DNA from: Rhodanobacter sp. DHG33
GTDB taxonomy: Bacteria; Pseudomonadota; Gammaproteobacteria; Xanthomonadales; Rhodanobacteraceae
NCBI RefSeq assembly: GCF_014843005.1
Contig: NZ_JACYXM010000008.1
Span: 1-64,000, forward strand
Direction of reading: 5' to 3'
DNA: 64,000 nt
In this document: in pieces, positions 24,707 to 34,400 of the stretch
Numbering within the stretch: position 1 is the first letter of the stretch
How the letters are laid out: each line of letters begins with the position of its first letter
Program-made: the position numbers and the translations under genes
The notes under the pieces: generated by a model
Database searches by the model: none
The model's input: only the letters and a program-made list of their open reading frames with translations
What the model was told of the DNA's origin: nothing

Positions 24707-26113
24707 TCAGCCGCGCGCCAGCGTCAGCGCGTGGTCGATGCGCCGCAGCGCCTCGTCGCGGCCGCAGAGGTAGAGGGTATGGTCGATCGACGGCGACACC
24801 TGCGTGCCGGTGATCGCCACGCGCAGCGGCTGGGCGATCTTGCCCATGCCCAGCTCCAGCTTCGCGGCCACCTGCTCGATGACCTGATGGATGGGTTCGG
24901 GGCGCCACTCCACTCCGGCCAGCAGCGTCTTCGCCGCTTCCAGCACGGCGGCCGCGCTGTCGTTCTTCAGGTGCTTGGCGACGGCCTTGTCGTCCCACTC
25001 GGTGATGGGGCCGTACCAGATCTTCGCGCGCTCGGCCATTTCCTTCAGCGTGTGCACGCGATCGCGCAGGGCCACGATCACATCGGCAGGCTGCGGACCG
25101 TGCGCAACGTCGATGCCGGCTCGATCCAGATGCCAGGCAAACTCGGCAGCCAGCGCCGAGGGATCGTCCGTCTTGAGGTAATGCTGGTTGAGCCAATTGA
25201 GCTTCTCGGTGTCGAACCGCGAGGCGGCCTTGTTGACGTCGGCGGCATCGAACAGCCTGACCATCTCCTCGCGAGAGAAGATTTCCTGGTCGCCGTGCGA
25301 CCAGCCGAGACGCACGAGGTAGTTGAGGATGGCGTGCGGCAGGTAGCCCTCCTCCCGGTACTCCATCACGCTCACCGAATTGGTGCGCTTGGAGAGCTTC
25401 TTGCCCTCCTTGTCGAGGATCATCGGCAGGTGCGCGAATTCCGGCACGGCCGCGCCCAGCGCGTGGTAGATGTTGATCTGGCGCGGCGTGTTGTTGACGT
25501 GGTCGTCGCCACGGATCACCTCGGTGATGCCCATGTCGATGTCGTCCACCACCACGGCGAAGTTGTAGGTGGGCCAGCCGTCGGAGCGGAAGATGACGAG
25601 ATCGTCGAGTTCGGCATTGGCCCACTCCACGCGCCCCTTCACCTTGTCCTCGAACACTACCGAGCCTTCCAGCGGGTTCCTGAAGCGGATCACGCGGTTC
25701 GGATCCTCGCGGTACGGCTCGTTGCGGTCGCGGTAGTAGCCGTTGTAGCGGGGCTTTTCGCCCTTGGCCATGGCGGCCTCGCGCATCGCCTCGATCTCCT
25801 CCTTGCTCTCGTAGGCGTAATACGCCTTACCCTCGGCAAGCAGGCGATCGGCCACTTCCTTGTAGTGTGCGAGGCGGTGGGTCTGGTAGACCGGAGCCTC
25901 GTCGGCGGAGAGATCGAGCCAGGCCATCGCGTCCAGGATCGCCTGCACGGCTTCGTCGGTGGAGCGCTCGCGGTCGGTATCCTCGATGCGCAGCAGGAAT
26001 TCGCCACCGCGGCGCCGCGCCTCCAGCCAGCAATACAGGGCGGTGCGTGCGCCGCCAATATGCAGGAAACCGGTGGGACTGGGGGCAAAACGGGTGCGGA
26101 CGGTCATTGGCAT
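24707..26113 (-). CDS. gltX: Glutamyl-tRNA synthetase
   Basis: A class Ib aminoacyl-tRNA synthetase (EC 6.1.1.17) charging tRNA-Glu, and so also feeding tetrapyrrole synthesis. The 468-residue protein begins [17 protein letters not shown], containing the HIGH-like H-I-G-G. The K-L-S-K-R form of the KMSKS loop is at about residue 240. The C-terminal helical anticodon-binding domain is complete. The start is 26113 or 26107 (M-P-M-T-V versus M-T-V). It is divergent from the next gene with only 23 bases between them, so each promoter must overlap the neighbour's coding sequence. Confidence 0.97.
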   Translation of the reverse strand: MPMTVRTRFAPSPTGFLHIGGARTALYCWLEARRRGGEFLLRIEDTDRERSTDEAVQAILDAMAWLDLSADEAPVYQTHRLAHYKEVADRLLAEGKAYYAYESKEEIEAMREAAMAKGEKPRYNGYYRDRNEPYREDPNRVIRFRNPLEGSVVFEDKVKGRVEWANAELDDLVIFRSDGWPTYNFAVVVDDIDMGITEVIRGDDHVNNTPRQINIYHALGAAVPEFAHLPMILDKEGKKLSKRTNSVSVMEYREEGYLPHAILNYLVRLGWSHGDQEIFSREEMVRLFDAADVNKAASRFDTEKLNWLNQHYLKTDDPSALAAEFAWHLDRAGIDVAHGPQPADVIVALRDRVHTLKEMAERAKIWYGPITEWDDKAVAKHLKNDSAAAVLEAAKTLLAGVEWRPEPIHQVIEQVAAKLELGMGKIAQPLRVAITGTQVSPSIDHTLYLCGRDEALRRIDHALTLARG

Positions 26114-26136
26114 GCTGGGAGTGCTACGGAGAAACC

Positions 26137-26898
26137 ATGGATTTTAGCCGATACCACAGCCGGCTCGGCATGGCGGCATTACTGCTGGCCTGCTTCGCCA
26201 CCACCGCGTCGGCGCTGGACAACCCCGGCTACGACCGCCCCGGCATCGGCTTCACGCCAGTCGTGCTGGGCAGCGGCGACATCACCGTGGAACAAGGTCT
26301 GCCGGACTGGAGCCTGGTCCGCGACAGCGGCGGCAGCAGCGCGCAATACACCGCCGACAGTCTGTTTCGGTTGGGCATCGGCCATTCGCTGGAATTGCAG
26401 CTCGGCAGCTCGTACAACCGTCTAAGCCAAGCCGGCGCGATCGATTACGGACGCGGCGACAGCACCCTGGCCCTCAAATTCGCGCTGCCTGCGCGCGGCA
26501 ACTTCACATGGGGGCTGCTGGGCAGCGTGGAGTTCACCGACGGCGCAAGCGACTTCCGCAGTCCGCACCGCCAGTACCTGCTCGGTGCTGCCTTCAACTG
26601 GCAACTCGACGAACGGAACGGCGCCGCGCTGTATCTGGAAAACGTGCGCAGCGACGGCCACGACAGCCGCCAGTTGGCCGTCAACGACGGCTACGCATTC
26701 ACGCCCAGATTCGGGGGTTATGTGGAATTCGACGTCATGGACACCGCCGGCTCGGGTCACGGCAGCCGCGCCGGCGCAGGCCTGGTCTGGATGCTCACGC
26801 CGCGCGTACAACTGGATGCCAGCATGCGCCACCGTCTCGATGGCGCGGCGCCCGAATGGGAGGCGGGCCTCGGCGTGGCCGTGTATTTCGGCCACTGA
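26137..26898 (+). CDS. Exported outer-membrane beta-barrel-like protein
   Basis: A 253-residue protein with a signal peptide (about residues 1-25, ending T-A-S-A-L-D). Alternating hydrophobic/aromatic strands follow, rich in Gly, Asn, Asp and Ser, such as L-E-L-Q-L-G-S-S-Y and G-V-A-V-Y-F-G-H at the very end. The terminal aromatic/His residue after an amphipathic strand is typical of outer-membrane barrels. It resembles the MetA-pathway-of-phenol-degradation/transporter-like barrel family, whose members are of uncertain function. The start follows GGAG. It is divergent from gltX. Confidence 0.7.
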   Translation: MDFSRYHSRLGMAALLLACFATTASALDNPGYDRPGIGFTPVVLGSGDITVEQGLPDWSLVRDSGGSSAQYTADSLFRLGIGHSLELQLGSSYNRLSQAGAIDYGRGDSTLALKFALPARGNFTWGLLGSVEFTDGASDFRSPHRQYLLGAAFNWQLDERNGAALYLENVRSDGHDSRQLAVNDGYAFTPRFGGYVEFDVMDTAGSGHGSRAGAGLVWMLTPRVQLDASMRHRLDGAAPEWEAGLGVAVYFGH

Positions 26899-26993
26899 GA
26901 CTTGCCGCCCGTCATCCTCCCGTCACATATCCGCCACCGGCACGCAAAGCCATTGCGCGAAGCTGCATGCAGGGTCACGCGAAGGCAAGCGTC

Positions 26994-28154
26994 ATGCGCA
27001 TCGGCATCGTCAGCGAAACTTGGCCGCCGGAGATCAACGGGGTCGCGCTCACCGTGAACGGCCTCGCCACCGGGCTTGCCGCCCGTGGCCACGCCATCGA
27101 GGTGGTGCGGCCGCGGCAGACGCGACCCAGCGTGGCCGACCCGCAGTTCGAAACCGTGCTCACGCGCGGCGCGGCGCTGCCGCGCTACCCCGGCTTGCGC
27201 TTCGGCCTCCCTGCCGGGCAGACCCTGAGCGAACGCTGGACGCAGGAACGCCCCGACGCGATCTACGTCGCCACCGAAGGCCCGCTGGGCGGCTCGGCCC
27301 TGCGCGCGGCCAATGCCCTGCGCATCCCGGTGGCCACCGGCTTCCACACGCGTTTCGACAGCTACGTCGGGCATTACGGCCTGCGCTGGCTGACGCCGCT
27401 GGTGCGCGGCCATCTGCGCCGCTTCCACAACCGCGCCCGCGCCACCCTCGTCCCCACCGACGCGCTGGCGCGCGAACTTGCCGAACTGGGCGTGGACAAC
27501 GCACGCCTGCTGCGCCGCGCGGTGGACACGCAGCTCTTCCATCCCGGCCAACGCGATGCGGCGCTGCGCGCGCAATGGGGTGTCGATGCCGGCACGCCGG
27601 TGATGCTTTACGTGGGCCGCATCGCGGCAGAGAAAAACCTCGACCTCGCCGTGCAGGCGTTCCGCCTCGCGCAACGGCAGCAACCCATGATGCGCTACGT
27701 GTGGGTGGGCGACGGCCCCGCGCGCGCCGCACTGCAGGCAGCCAATCCGGACTTCATCTTCGCCGGCATGCAACGCGGCGACGCGCTGGCGCGGCACGTC
27801 GCCAGCACCGACCTGTTCCCCTTCCCCAGCCTCAGCGAAACCTTCGGCAACGTGATCCTCGAGGCGCTGGCCTGCGGCGTGCCGGTGGTCGCCTACCGCG
27901 AAGGCGCCGCGCGCGAGCATCTGCGCGACGGCTACAACGGCTATTGCATCGCGTCGGGCGACGCCGATGCATTCGTCACGGCCACCACCACGATGGCCGG
28001 CAACCCGGGTTTGATCCGTCACATGGGCCGCCGTGCGCACGAGAGCATGGCACGCCTGTCGCCGGATCAGGTGATCCGCGAATTCGAATCCCTGCTGCGC
28101 GAACTGGCCGAGGAGCAGCACCATGAACACGATACCGTCGTCGTCCATGCCTAG
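26994..28154 (+). CDS. Glycosyltransferase, GT-B fold (GT4 type)
   Basis: A 386-residue retaining glycosyltransferase that moves a sugar from a nucleotide donor to a lipid or glycan acceptor. The N-terminal Rossmann half begins I-G-I-V-S-E-T-W-P-P-E-I-N-G-V, characteristic of GtfA/alpha-mannosyltransferase relatives. The C-terminal half carries L-Y-V-G-R-I-A-A-E-K-N and the catalytic E-x7-E in S-L-S-E-T-F-G-N-V-I-L-E-A. The start at 26994 is preceded by GAAGG. Another ATG at 26967 is in frame. It overlaps the PAP2 gene by 32 bases, so the two are probably co-translated and act on the same membrane glycolipid. That last point is an inference. Confidence 0.9.
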   Translation: MRIGIVSETWPPEINGVALTVNGLATGLAARGHAIEVVRPRQTRPSVADPQFETVLTRGAALPRYPGLRFGLPAGQTLSERWTQERPDAIYVATEGPLGGSALRAANALRIPVATGFHTRFDSYVGHYGLRWLTPLVRGHLRRFHNRARATLVPTDALARELAELGVDNARLLRRAVDTQLFHPGQRDAALRAQWGVDAGTPVMLYVGRIAAEKNLDLAVQAFRLAQRQQPMMRYVWVGDGPARAALQAANPDFIFAGMQRGDALARHVASTDLFPFPSLSETFGNVILEALACGVPVVAYREGAAREHLRDGYNGYCIASGDADAFVTATTTMAGNPGLIRHMGRRAHESMARLSPDQVIREFESLLRELAEEQHHEHDTVVVHA

Positions 28155-28680
28155 AACCATCGCCTTCGACCGCCGCGTCTGCGTGGCGGCAAACCGCTGG
28201 GGCACGCGCCGCGCCGTGGGCGTGTTCTTCGGCACCGTCAGCCGGCTCGGCAACGGCATGTTCTGGTATGCCTTGATGCTGGCCCTGGCCGTCATGGATG
28301 GCCGGCGCGGGTTGTTCGCCGCCGCGCACATGGCAGTCACCGGGCTGACTGCCCTGTGGCTCTACCGCGTGCTGAAGCGGTACACCCGCCGGCCACGCCC
28401 GTTCCGCGCCTGCCCTGGCGTGATCGCGCACGTGCCGCCGCTGGACGAATTCAGCTTCCCGTCCGGCCACACCCTGCAGGCGGTGGGTTTCACCATGGTG
28501 GCGCTGGCCTGGTATCCGGTGCTGGCGCCGCTGCTGCTGACCTTCACCGCACTGATCGCCGCATCGCGCGTGATCCTCGGCCTGCACTATCCCAGCGACG
28601 TGCTCGCCGCCATCGGCATCGGCGGCGCGCTGGGCGGCCTGTCGCTGTGGCTGGTGCACGCCTCGACCATGCTGGTCTGA
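28123..28680 (+). CDS. PAP2-family membrane phosphatase
   Basis: A 185-residue integral-membrane phosphatase with five to six helices. All three catalytic motifs are present: K-R-Y-T-R-R-P-R-P, P-S-G-H, and S-R-V-I-L-G-L-H-Y-P-S-D. Family members dephosphorylate phosphatidic acid, undecaprenyl pyrophosphate or other lipid phosphates at the periplasmic face. GAGGAG lies 7 bases before the ATG at 28123, which falls inside the end of the glycosyltransferase gene. A second ATG at 28147 is possible. The overlap points to a shared lipid substrate, though none is named by the sequence. Confidence 0.88.
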   Translation: MNTIPSSSMPRTIAFDRRVCVAANRWGTRRAVGVFFGTVSRLGNGMFWYALMLALAVMDGRRGLFAAAHMAVTGLTALWLYRVLKRYTRRPRPFRACPGVIAHVPPLDEFSFPSGHTLQAVGFTMVALAWYPVLAPLLLTFTALIAASRVILGLHYPSDVLAAIGIGGALGGLSLWLVHASTMLV

Positions 28681-28734
28681 GCAAGATCTGCGCATCGCGT
28701 CGCGCACCGTTGTGCGCTCAAGCACTTGCGACAC

Positions 28735-28895
28735 CTATCCACAGGCTGTGCCCATGGGCGTCCACACTTGTTGTGGAAAACCTGCCATGCGCTGCGCAGA
28801 AATTCATCAGCGTGTGCCAAGTGCTTGTCGCCAAAGCGGTGAACCCGGTTTGTCCACAACTTTGTTCCGCAGACATCCACATCGGCTGTGGAAAA
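28735..28895. repeat. Cluster of five DnaA-box-like 9-mers in a convergent intergenic region
   Basis: The sites are CTATCCACA (28735-28743, plus), TTTTCCACA (28772-28780, minus), TTGTCCACA (28850-28858, plus), ACATCCACA (28873-28881, plus) and TTTTCCACA (28887-28895, minus). Four match TTATCCACA at 8 of 9 bases and one at 7 of 9. The surrounding stretch 28681-29011 has no gene and lies between two convergent genes, so promoter function is not expected. No dnaA, rpmH or gidA is nearby, making it an unlikely chromosomal origin. Confidence 0.55.
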
Positions 28896-28912
28896 CCGTG
28901 CGACGGAAACGA

Positions 28913-28936
28913 CGATGCCGCCCACAGGCGGCATCG
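28913..28936 (-). terminator. Hairpin downstream of the VOC gene, copy 1 of a repeated hairpin
   Basis: CGATGCCGCC pairs with GGCGGCATCG (10 bp) around a 4-base loop. It lies 75 bases past the VOC stop. Stem and flanks are nearly identical to the hairpin after accD at 29453-29476. Confidence 0.5.
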
Positions 28937-29011
28937 CGCTTTGCGCATCGAACGGATGAGACGAAACGGCGCGTATCGTAGACGCTGCGCTCCGCCCAGT
29001 TTCGCGACCTA

Positions 29012-29374
29012 TCAGCCTGCGTTCGGCCACTCACGGAAAACCACGCAAACCGTCGTCTTGTCCAGCATGGCGAACTCGCGCGCACCCCACGGCCTGAGCG
29101 AAACGCTGCGCGAGTTGGGATGCAGGAGCTGCGGCGCGCGGGAAGACATTTCCTTGAATATCTCGTCGATGCAGTCTGTTTCCACCGCAAGCTCCGGGCG
29201 ATCCTTTGCGGCGTACTCGGGACTTTCGACGATATAGGCCTTCGCACCATCGCGGGCGACGACGGCCATGTCTCCATCCTGATAGAGGATCTCGAATCCG
29301 AGGCCGCCGACGAAGAACTCCAACCCGTCCTGCAAATGGTCGTAGAAGATCTTTGGGATCAGATTCCTGAACAT
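29012..29374 (-). CDS. VOC-family (glyoxalase/bleomycin-resistance fold) protein
   Basis: A 120-residue protein with the beta-alpha-beta-beta-beta repeats of the vicinal-oxygen-chelate superfamily. It starts L-I-P-K-I-F-Y-D-H-L-Q-D-G-L-E-F-F, with L-G-F-E-I-L-Y following, and ends with C-V-V-F-R-E-W. It lacks an easily recognised set of metal ligands, so a specific glyoxalase or dioxygenase function cannot be claimed. GGAGGG lies 7 bases before the ATG at 29374, which decides that start over one at 29413. It sits alone between two near-identical hairpins, downstream of accD. Confidence 0.75.
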   Translation of the reverse strand: MFRNLIPKIFYDHLQDGLEFFVGGLGFEILYQDGDMAVVARDGAKAYIVESPEYAAKDRPELAVETDCIDEIFKEMSSRAPQLLHPNSRSVSLRPWGAREFAMLDKTTVCVVFREWPNAG

Positions 29375-29452
29375 CGAAAATCCCTCCGTTGAAATCGGGG
29401 CCACGGGCAGCATGCACTCTTCCCGCAAGGCTTGCACCTTGCGCAAAAGCGA

Positions 29453-29476
29453 CGATGCCGCCCGACGGCGGCATCG
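29453..29476 (-). terminator. Hairpin terminator of accD, copy 2 of a repeated hairpin
   Basis: CGATGCCGCC pairs with GGCGGCATCG around a 4-base loop, 23 bases past the accD stop. On the minus strand it is followed by TCGCTTTTGCG. It shares its stem and tail with 28913-28936. Confidence 0.65.
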
Positions 29477-29498
29477 CGTCACGCAATAACGGGAAACG

Positions 29499-30368
29499 TC
29501 ACGCTGCGCGCGGCGCCTTCTGCAACAGGTTGAGCAGGTCGGCGAGCTTGTCGCGCATCTCGCGGCGGTCGACGATCAGGTCGATCGCACCGTGCTCCAC
29601 CAGGAACTCGGAGCGCTGGAAACCTTCAGGCAGCGTTTCGCGCACAGTCTGCTCGATCACGCGCGGACCGGCGAAGCCGATCAGCGCCTTCGGCTCGCCG
29701 ATGTTGATGTCGCCCAGCATGCCGAGGCTGGCGGAGACGCCGCCGGTGGACGGATTGGTCAGCACGCTGATGTAGGGCACGCCGACATCGCGCAGCTTGG
29801 CCAACACGGCGGAAGACTTCGCCATCTGCATCAGCGAGTACAGGCCTTCCTGCATGCGCATGCCGCCGCTGGCGGCGAAGCACACCAGCGCGCTCTTCTC
29901 GGCCAGCGCGCGCTCGCCCGCACGGGCGAACTTCTCGCCGCCCACCGAACCCATCGAGCCGCCGACGAAACCGAACTCGAACGCAGTGGCGACCAGGGGC
30001 CGGCCCTTCAGGCGACCGCTCATCGCGACCAGCGCGTCCTTCTCGCCGCTGGCCTTCTGCGAGGCAATGATGCGCTCGCGATACTTCTTGGAGTCGCGGA
30101 ACTTGAGCGGGTCGGTGGCCTCCATGCTGGGCCACAGCTCCTGCGTGGAGCCTTCGTCGAACAGCGCGAGCAGGCGCGTGCGGGCACGAATGGCGTGATG
30201 GTGCCCGCACTTGGGGCAGACCATCAGATTGCGCTCCAGCTCCGGCTTGTACAGCACCGAACCGCAACCTGCGCACTTCTCCCACACGCCTTCGGGCACC
30301 TTGCCCTTGCCTGCGCCAGAGCCTTGCGTGTGCGCACGCGGGTTCATGATTTTCTGCAGCCAGTTCAT
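29499..30368 (-). CDS. accD: Acetyl-CoA carboxylase carboxyltransferase subunit beta
   Basis: With AccA this forms the carboxyltransferase that moves CO2 from carboxybiotin to acetyl-CoA, giving malonyl-CoA for fatty acid synthesis (EC 2.1.3.15). The 289-residue product has the N-terminal zinc ribbon C32-x2-C35 and C51-x2-C54. The crotonase-type core follows with S-G-G-M-R-M-Q-E-G and [14 protein letters not shown]. In related genomes accD commonly follows trpA. Here about 1.9 kb with an SDR and an XRE regulator lies between them. Confidence 0.97.
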   Translation of the reverse strand: MNWLQKIMNPRAHTQGSGAGKGKVPEGVWEKCAGCGSVLYKPELERNLMVCPKCGHHHAIRARTRLLALFDEGSTQELWPSMEATDPLKFRDSKKYRERIIASQKASGEKDALVAMSGRLKGRPLVATAFEFGFVGGSMGSVGGEKFARAGERALAEKSALVCFAASGGMRMQEGLYSLMQMAKSSAVLAKLRDVGVPYISVLTNPSTGGVSASLGMLGDINIGEPKALIGFAGPRVIEQTVRETLPEGFQRSEFLVEHGAIDLIVDRREMRDKLADLLNLLQKAPRAA

Positions 30369-30444
30369 AGCGACGCCTCTGGTGAAGCTGGCATTCTAGC
30401 CGAGATCGCCCGCGGCACCGGACGCAGGCGTGTGGTGCGCTCCG

Positions 30445-31335
30445 TCAACGGGGCCGGAAATGGCGTTCGAGGTCTTCGGTCAGCCCGGGGCCGGCAGGCG
30501 CCCAGTGCAGCCGCGCCTTGGTTTGCGCGCTGGAAGCCGTCAGGTCGAGCCCGGCGAACATCCCCAGCCAGCCGAAATGCGCTGCGGCCTCCTCCGGCGA
30601 CAACGAGGCCAGCGGCACATTCAATCCGCGGCCGATGACTTCGGCGATGTCGCGGAACGCCACGCCTTCCTCGGCCACCGCGTGGTAGCGAGCACCGGGC
30701 TCGCTCTTCTCCAGGGCGAGCCGGTAGAGATTCGCCACATCGAGGACGTGCGCCGCCGAGAAGCGGTTGCTGCCATCGCCCACGTAGGCGGAAACGCCTT
30801 TTTCGCGCGCCGTTGCGATGGCATAGGTAATGAGCCCGTGTCTGGCCGTGTCATGCACCTGCGGCAAGCGCACTACCGACACGTTGACTCCGTCCGCAGC
30901 CACCGTGCTGGCGGCCAGTTCCGAGGCTTTGCGTGGATTCGGATGCTCGAGATTGAAAACGTCCTCGGTAGCAGGCTCTCCATGTCCCGGGCTCCCCATG
31001 CCGACACCGGAGGTGATGACCAGGGGTCGATCCGAGCCGGCGAGCGCGGAACCCAATGCCGCGATGGCACGGCTGTCCTTCTCGCAATTGGCCACGAAGT
31101 TGGAGAAGTCGTGATCGAAGGCGCAGTGGATCACGCCGTCCGACCGGGCCGCGCCGCGACGCAGACTGTCTAAGTCCTCGAGGTCGCCTCGATGTGCCTC
31201 AGCGCCGGCTGAAGCCAAGGTCTGAGCACCGGCTTCCGATCTTGTCAGGCCGAGCACCTGGTGACCGTTGCGGAGCAGCTCCGCGACGATGGCCGAGCCG
31301 ATGAAGCCGGTGGCGCCAGTAACGAATACACGCAT
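30445..31335 (-). CDS. Extended SDR (NAD-dependent epimerase/dehydratase family)
   Basis: A 296-residue Rossmann protein with G-A-T-G-F-I-G-S near the N-terminus, the motif of extended and atypical SDRs that bind NAD(P). The usual Y-x3-K is not obvious: the expected region reads N-P-R-K-A-S-E-L. A catalytic activity may thus differ, or it may be an atypical NmrA/YwnB-like sensor. The C-terminal part has an E-D-L-E-R-H-F-R-P end. It is divergent from an XRE regulator, and such pairs usually mean local regulation of the SDR by the regulator. Its substrate is unknown. Confidence 0.82.
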   Translation of the reverse strand: MRVFVTGATGFIGSAIVAELLRNGHQVLGLTRSEAGAQTLASAGAEAHRGDLEDLDSLRRGAARSDGVIHCAFDHDFSNFVANCEKDSRAIAALGSALAGSDRPLVITSGVGMGSPGHGEPATEDVFNLEHPNPRKASELAASTVAADGVNVSVVRLPQVHDTARHGLITYAIATAREKGVSAYVGDGSNRFSAAHVLDVANLYRLALEKSEPGARYHAVAEEGVAFRDIAEVIGRGLNVPLASLSPEEAAAHFGWLGMFAGLDLTASSAQTKARLHWAPAGPGLTEDLERHFRPR

Positions 31336-31402
31336 GGAGTTGCCCTCTGCCGCGAATGGAATGGGCGCTACTATCAGCCCCCTCCTCCTGGCGATGAAGC
31401 CG

Positions 31403-31410
31403 TGACGTCA
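31403..31410. promoter_or_regulatory. TGACGTCA palindrome between divergent SDR and XRE genes
   Basis: An 8-base perfect palindrome lies 7 bases before the XRE regulator ATG and within the 82-base divergent region. It is a plausible but unproven operator for the adjacent regulator. Confidence 0.3.
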
Positions 31411-31417
31411 TACGGGT

Positions 31418-32278
31418 ATGAGCACTAACAGGAAGCCACTGCCGAACACGGAACCGAACGCGCTGGGCGCCTACCTCAAAGCCCGGCGTGCGAAGCTCGA
31501 TCCGGCAACGCTGGGCCTGCCGCTGGAACGGCGCCGTACGCCAGGACTCCGGCGCGAGGAAGTGGCGCAACGCGCCCACGTCAGCGTGACCTGGTACACC
31601 TGGCTGGAACAAGGGCGCGGCGGCGCGCCCTCGCCCGATGCGCTCGAGCGCATCGCCGGCGCGCTGAAGCTCGAAGAAGTCGAGCGCGAGCACCTGTTCC
31701 TGCTCGCCCTGGGTCACCCTCCGGAAGTCCGTTTCCAGCCCGCCGGCGATGTAGCGCCCCGCTTGCAGCGCGTGCTGGACGCACTGGAATCCAGCCCGGC
31801 GTTGATCAAGACCACCACGTGGGATGTGGTGGCATGGAATCGCGCGGCGGCCGCGGCGCTTACCGACTACGGTACGCTAGCGCCCGAACAGCGCAACGTG
31901 CTGCGCCTGATGTTTCTCAACCCGCATGTGCGCGCGGCACAGCACCACTGGGAAAGCGTGGCGCGTTCCGTGGTGGCGGTGTTCCGTGCCGACGTGACGC
32001 GCACGGGTGCAGGCGCGTCGGAAGGCGTGCGCATCCTGATCGACGAGCTCGAACGGCAAAGCCCCGAGTTCGCCGCCATGTGGCGCGACAGCGACGTGCG
32101 CCACTTCGGCGGAGGCCGCAAGCAACTGACCCATCCGCAGGCAGGCGAGATCGCGCTGGAGTACTCGTCTTTCTCGGTCGACGGCCGGCCCGACCTGGGC
32201 ATGGTGGTGTACAACCCGGCCACACCGGAGGACGCGGCCAGGATCCGCGAACTGATCCGTGCGCGGGAAGGCCGCTGA
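31418..32278 (+). CDS. XRE-family regulator with MmyB-like ligand-binding domain
   Basis: A 286-residue transcription factor. The N-terminal helix-turn-helix (about residues 16-85) has T-P-G-L-R-R-E-E-V-A-Q-R-A, then W-Y-T-W-L-E-Q-G-R, the signature of the MmyB subgroup. The C-terminal ~180 residues are the MmyB ligand-binding domain of PAS-like fold, containing V-V-A-W-N-R-A-A-A-A-L and R-H-F-G-G-G-R-K-Q-L-T-H-P. Family structures bind a fatty-acid-like molecule. In other bacteria these regulators are usually divergent from an SDR, as here, and control it. Confidence 0.92.
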   Translation: MSTNRKPLPNTEPNALGAYLKARRAKLDPATLGLPLERRRTPGLRREEVAQRAHVSVTWYTWLEQGRGGAPSPDALERIAGALKLEEVEREHLFLLALGHPPEVRFQPAGDVAPRLQRVLDALESSPALIKTTTWDVVAWNRAAAAALTDYGTLAPEQRNVLRLMFLNPHVRAAQHHWESVARSVVAVFRADVTRTGAGASEGVRILIDELERQSPEFAAMWRDSDVRHFGGGRKQLTHPQAGEIALEYSSFSVDGRPDLGMVVYNPATPEDAARIRELIRAREGR

Positions 32279-32288
32279 CCGACGCTGT

Positions 32289-33085
32289 TCAGCGCGCGTC
32301 GAGCGCCTTCCGCACGGGTTGCAGGAACGCGGCCACGCGTCCGGCGACGTCCTCGGACGAGACCGCTCCCGCCAGCCTTTCCACCAACGCGCTGCCGATA
32401 ACTACCGCATCGGCGAAACCGGCGATGGCCTTCGCGCTTTCCGCATCGCGCACACCGAAGCCCACGGCCACCGGCGCCTTCGCATGTGCGCGCACATCCG
32501 CCACGCGTGCGGCGATGTCCGTGGTGCTCAATCGCGCCGCCCCGGTGATGCCGGCGAACGACACGTAGTAGAGGAAACCCTCGGCAGCGGCGCACAGCTT
32601 CGACAGGCGATCCGGCGCCGTGGTGGGCGCGGCGAGCAGGATCTGTGCAAGACCAGCCGCACGCAGCGGCGCCAGCACCTCGGATTCTTCCAGCGGGCAG
32701 TCCACCAGCAGCACGCCATCGACGCCAGCCTGCACGGCTTCAGTCGCAAAGCGCTCATAGCCGTGGATCTCGATGGGGTTCAGGTAACCCATCAGCACCA
32801 CCGGCGTATCGGCATCGCGGCGGCGGAACTCGGCGACCCATCCCAGCACGTCGCCCAGGCCCACGCCCTTGGCGATGGCGCGCTCGCTGGCGTGCTGGAT
32901 CACCGGGCCGTCGGCCATCGGGTCGGAGAACGGCACACCCAGCTCGATCACGTCGGCGCCGGACTCGACCAGTGCGTGCATCAGCGCCACCGCATGTTCG
33001 GGTGACGGGTCGCCAGCGGTGACGAAGGGAATCAGCCCGGTGCGGCCGGCGGACTTCAGCGCGGCGAAGCGGCGGTCGATGCGAT

Positions 33086-33089
<4 letters not shown>
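32289..33089 (-). CDS. trpA: Tryptophan synthase alpha chain
   Basis: It cleaves indole-3-glycerol phosphate to indole and glyceraldehyde-3-phosphate (EC 4.2.1.20), passing indole to TrpB. The 266-residue TIM barrel has the two catalytic acids in the same numbering as E. coli: E49 in I-E-L-G-V-P-F-S and D60 in D-P-M-A-D-G-P. It overlaps trpB by four bases. It is convergent with the XRE gene, 10 bases apart. Confidence 0.98.
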
Positions 33090-34297
<1,208 letters not shown>

Positions 34298-34383
34298 GGG
34301 AACTCCAAAGGAAGATGCGGCGACAGGCTCACACCTTAGCGCCTAGTTCTCTGGTGAAAAAGCGAAAAGATCGCCCTGATACT

Positions 34384-34396
34384 TGAGTTAGACTCA
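34384..34396. promoter_or_regulatory. Inverted repeat in the trpI-trpB divergent region
   Basis: TGAGT-TAG-ACTCA, a perfect 5-bp inverted repeat, ends 4 bases before the trpI ATG. In Pseudomonas TrpI binds the shared trpI/trpBA control region, so this is a candidate site that would also autorepress trpI. Confidence 0.45.
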
Positions 34397-34400
34397 CAGC

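Noticed and set aside
24374-26425. 683-codon plus-strand frame
   Set aside because: It runs antisense to gltX and into the barrel gene in another frame. gltX is beyond doubt.
26757-28340. 527-codon open frame on the minus strand
   Set aside because: It lies opposite the glycosyltransferase and PAP2 genes, whose catalytic motifs are intact. No protein family is visible in it.
28681-29011. Chromosomal replication origin
   Set aside because: DnaA-box-like sites are present, but there is no dnaA/dnaN, rpmH, gidA or parAB nearby and no AT-rich unwinding region.
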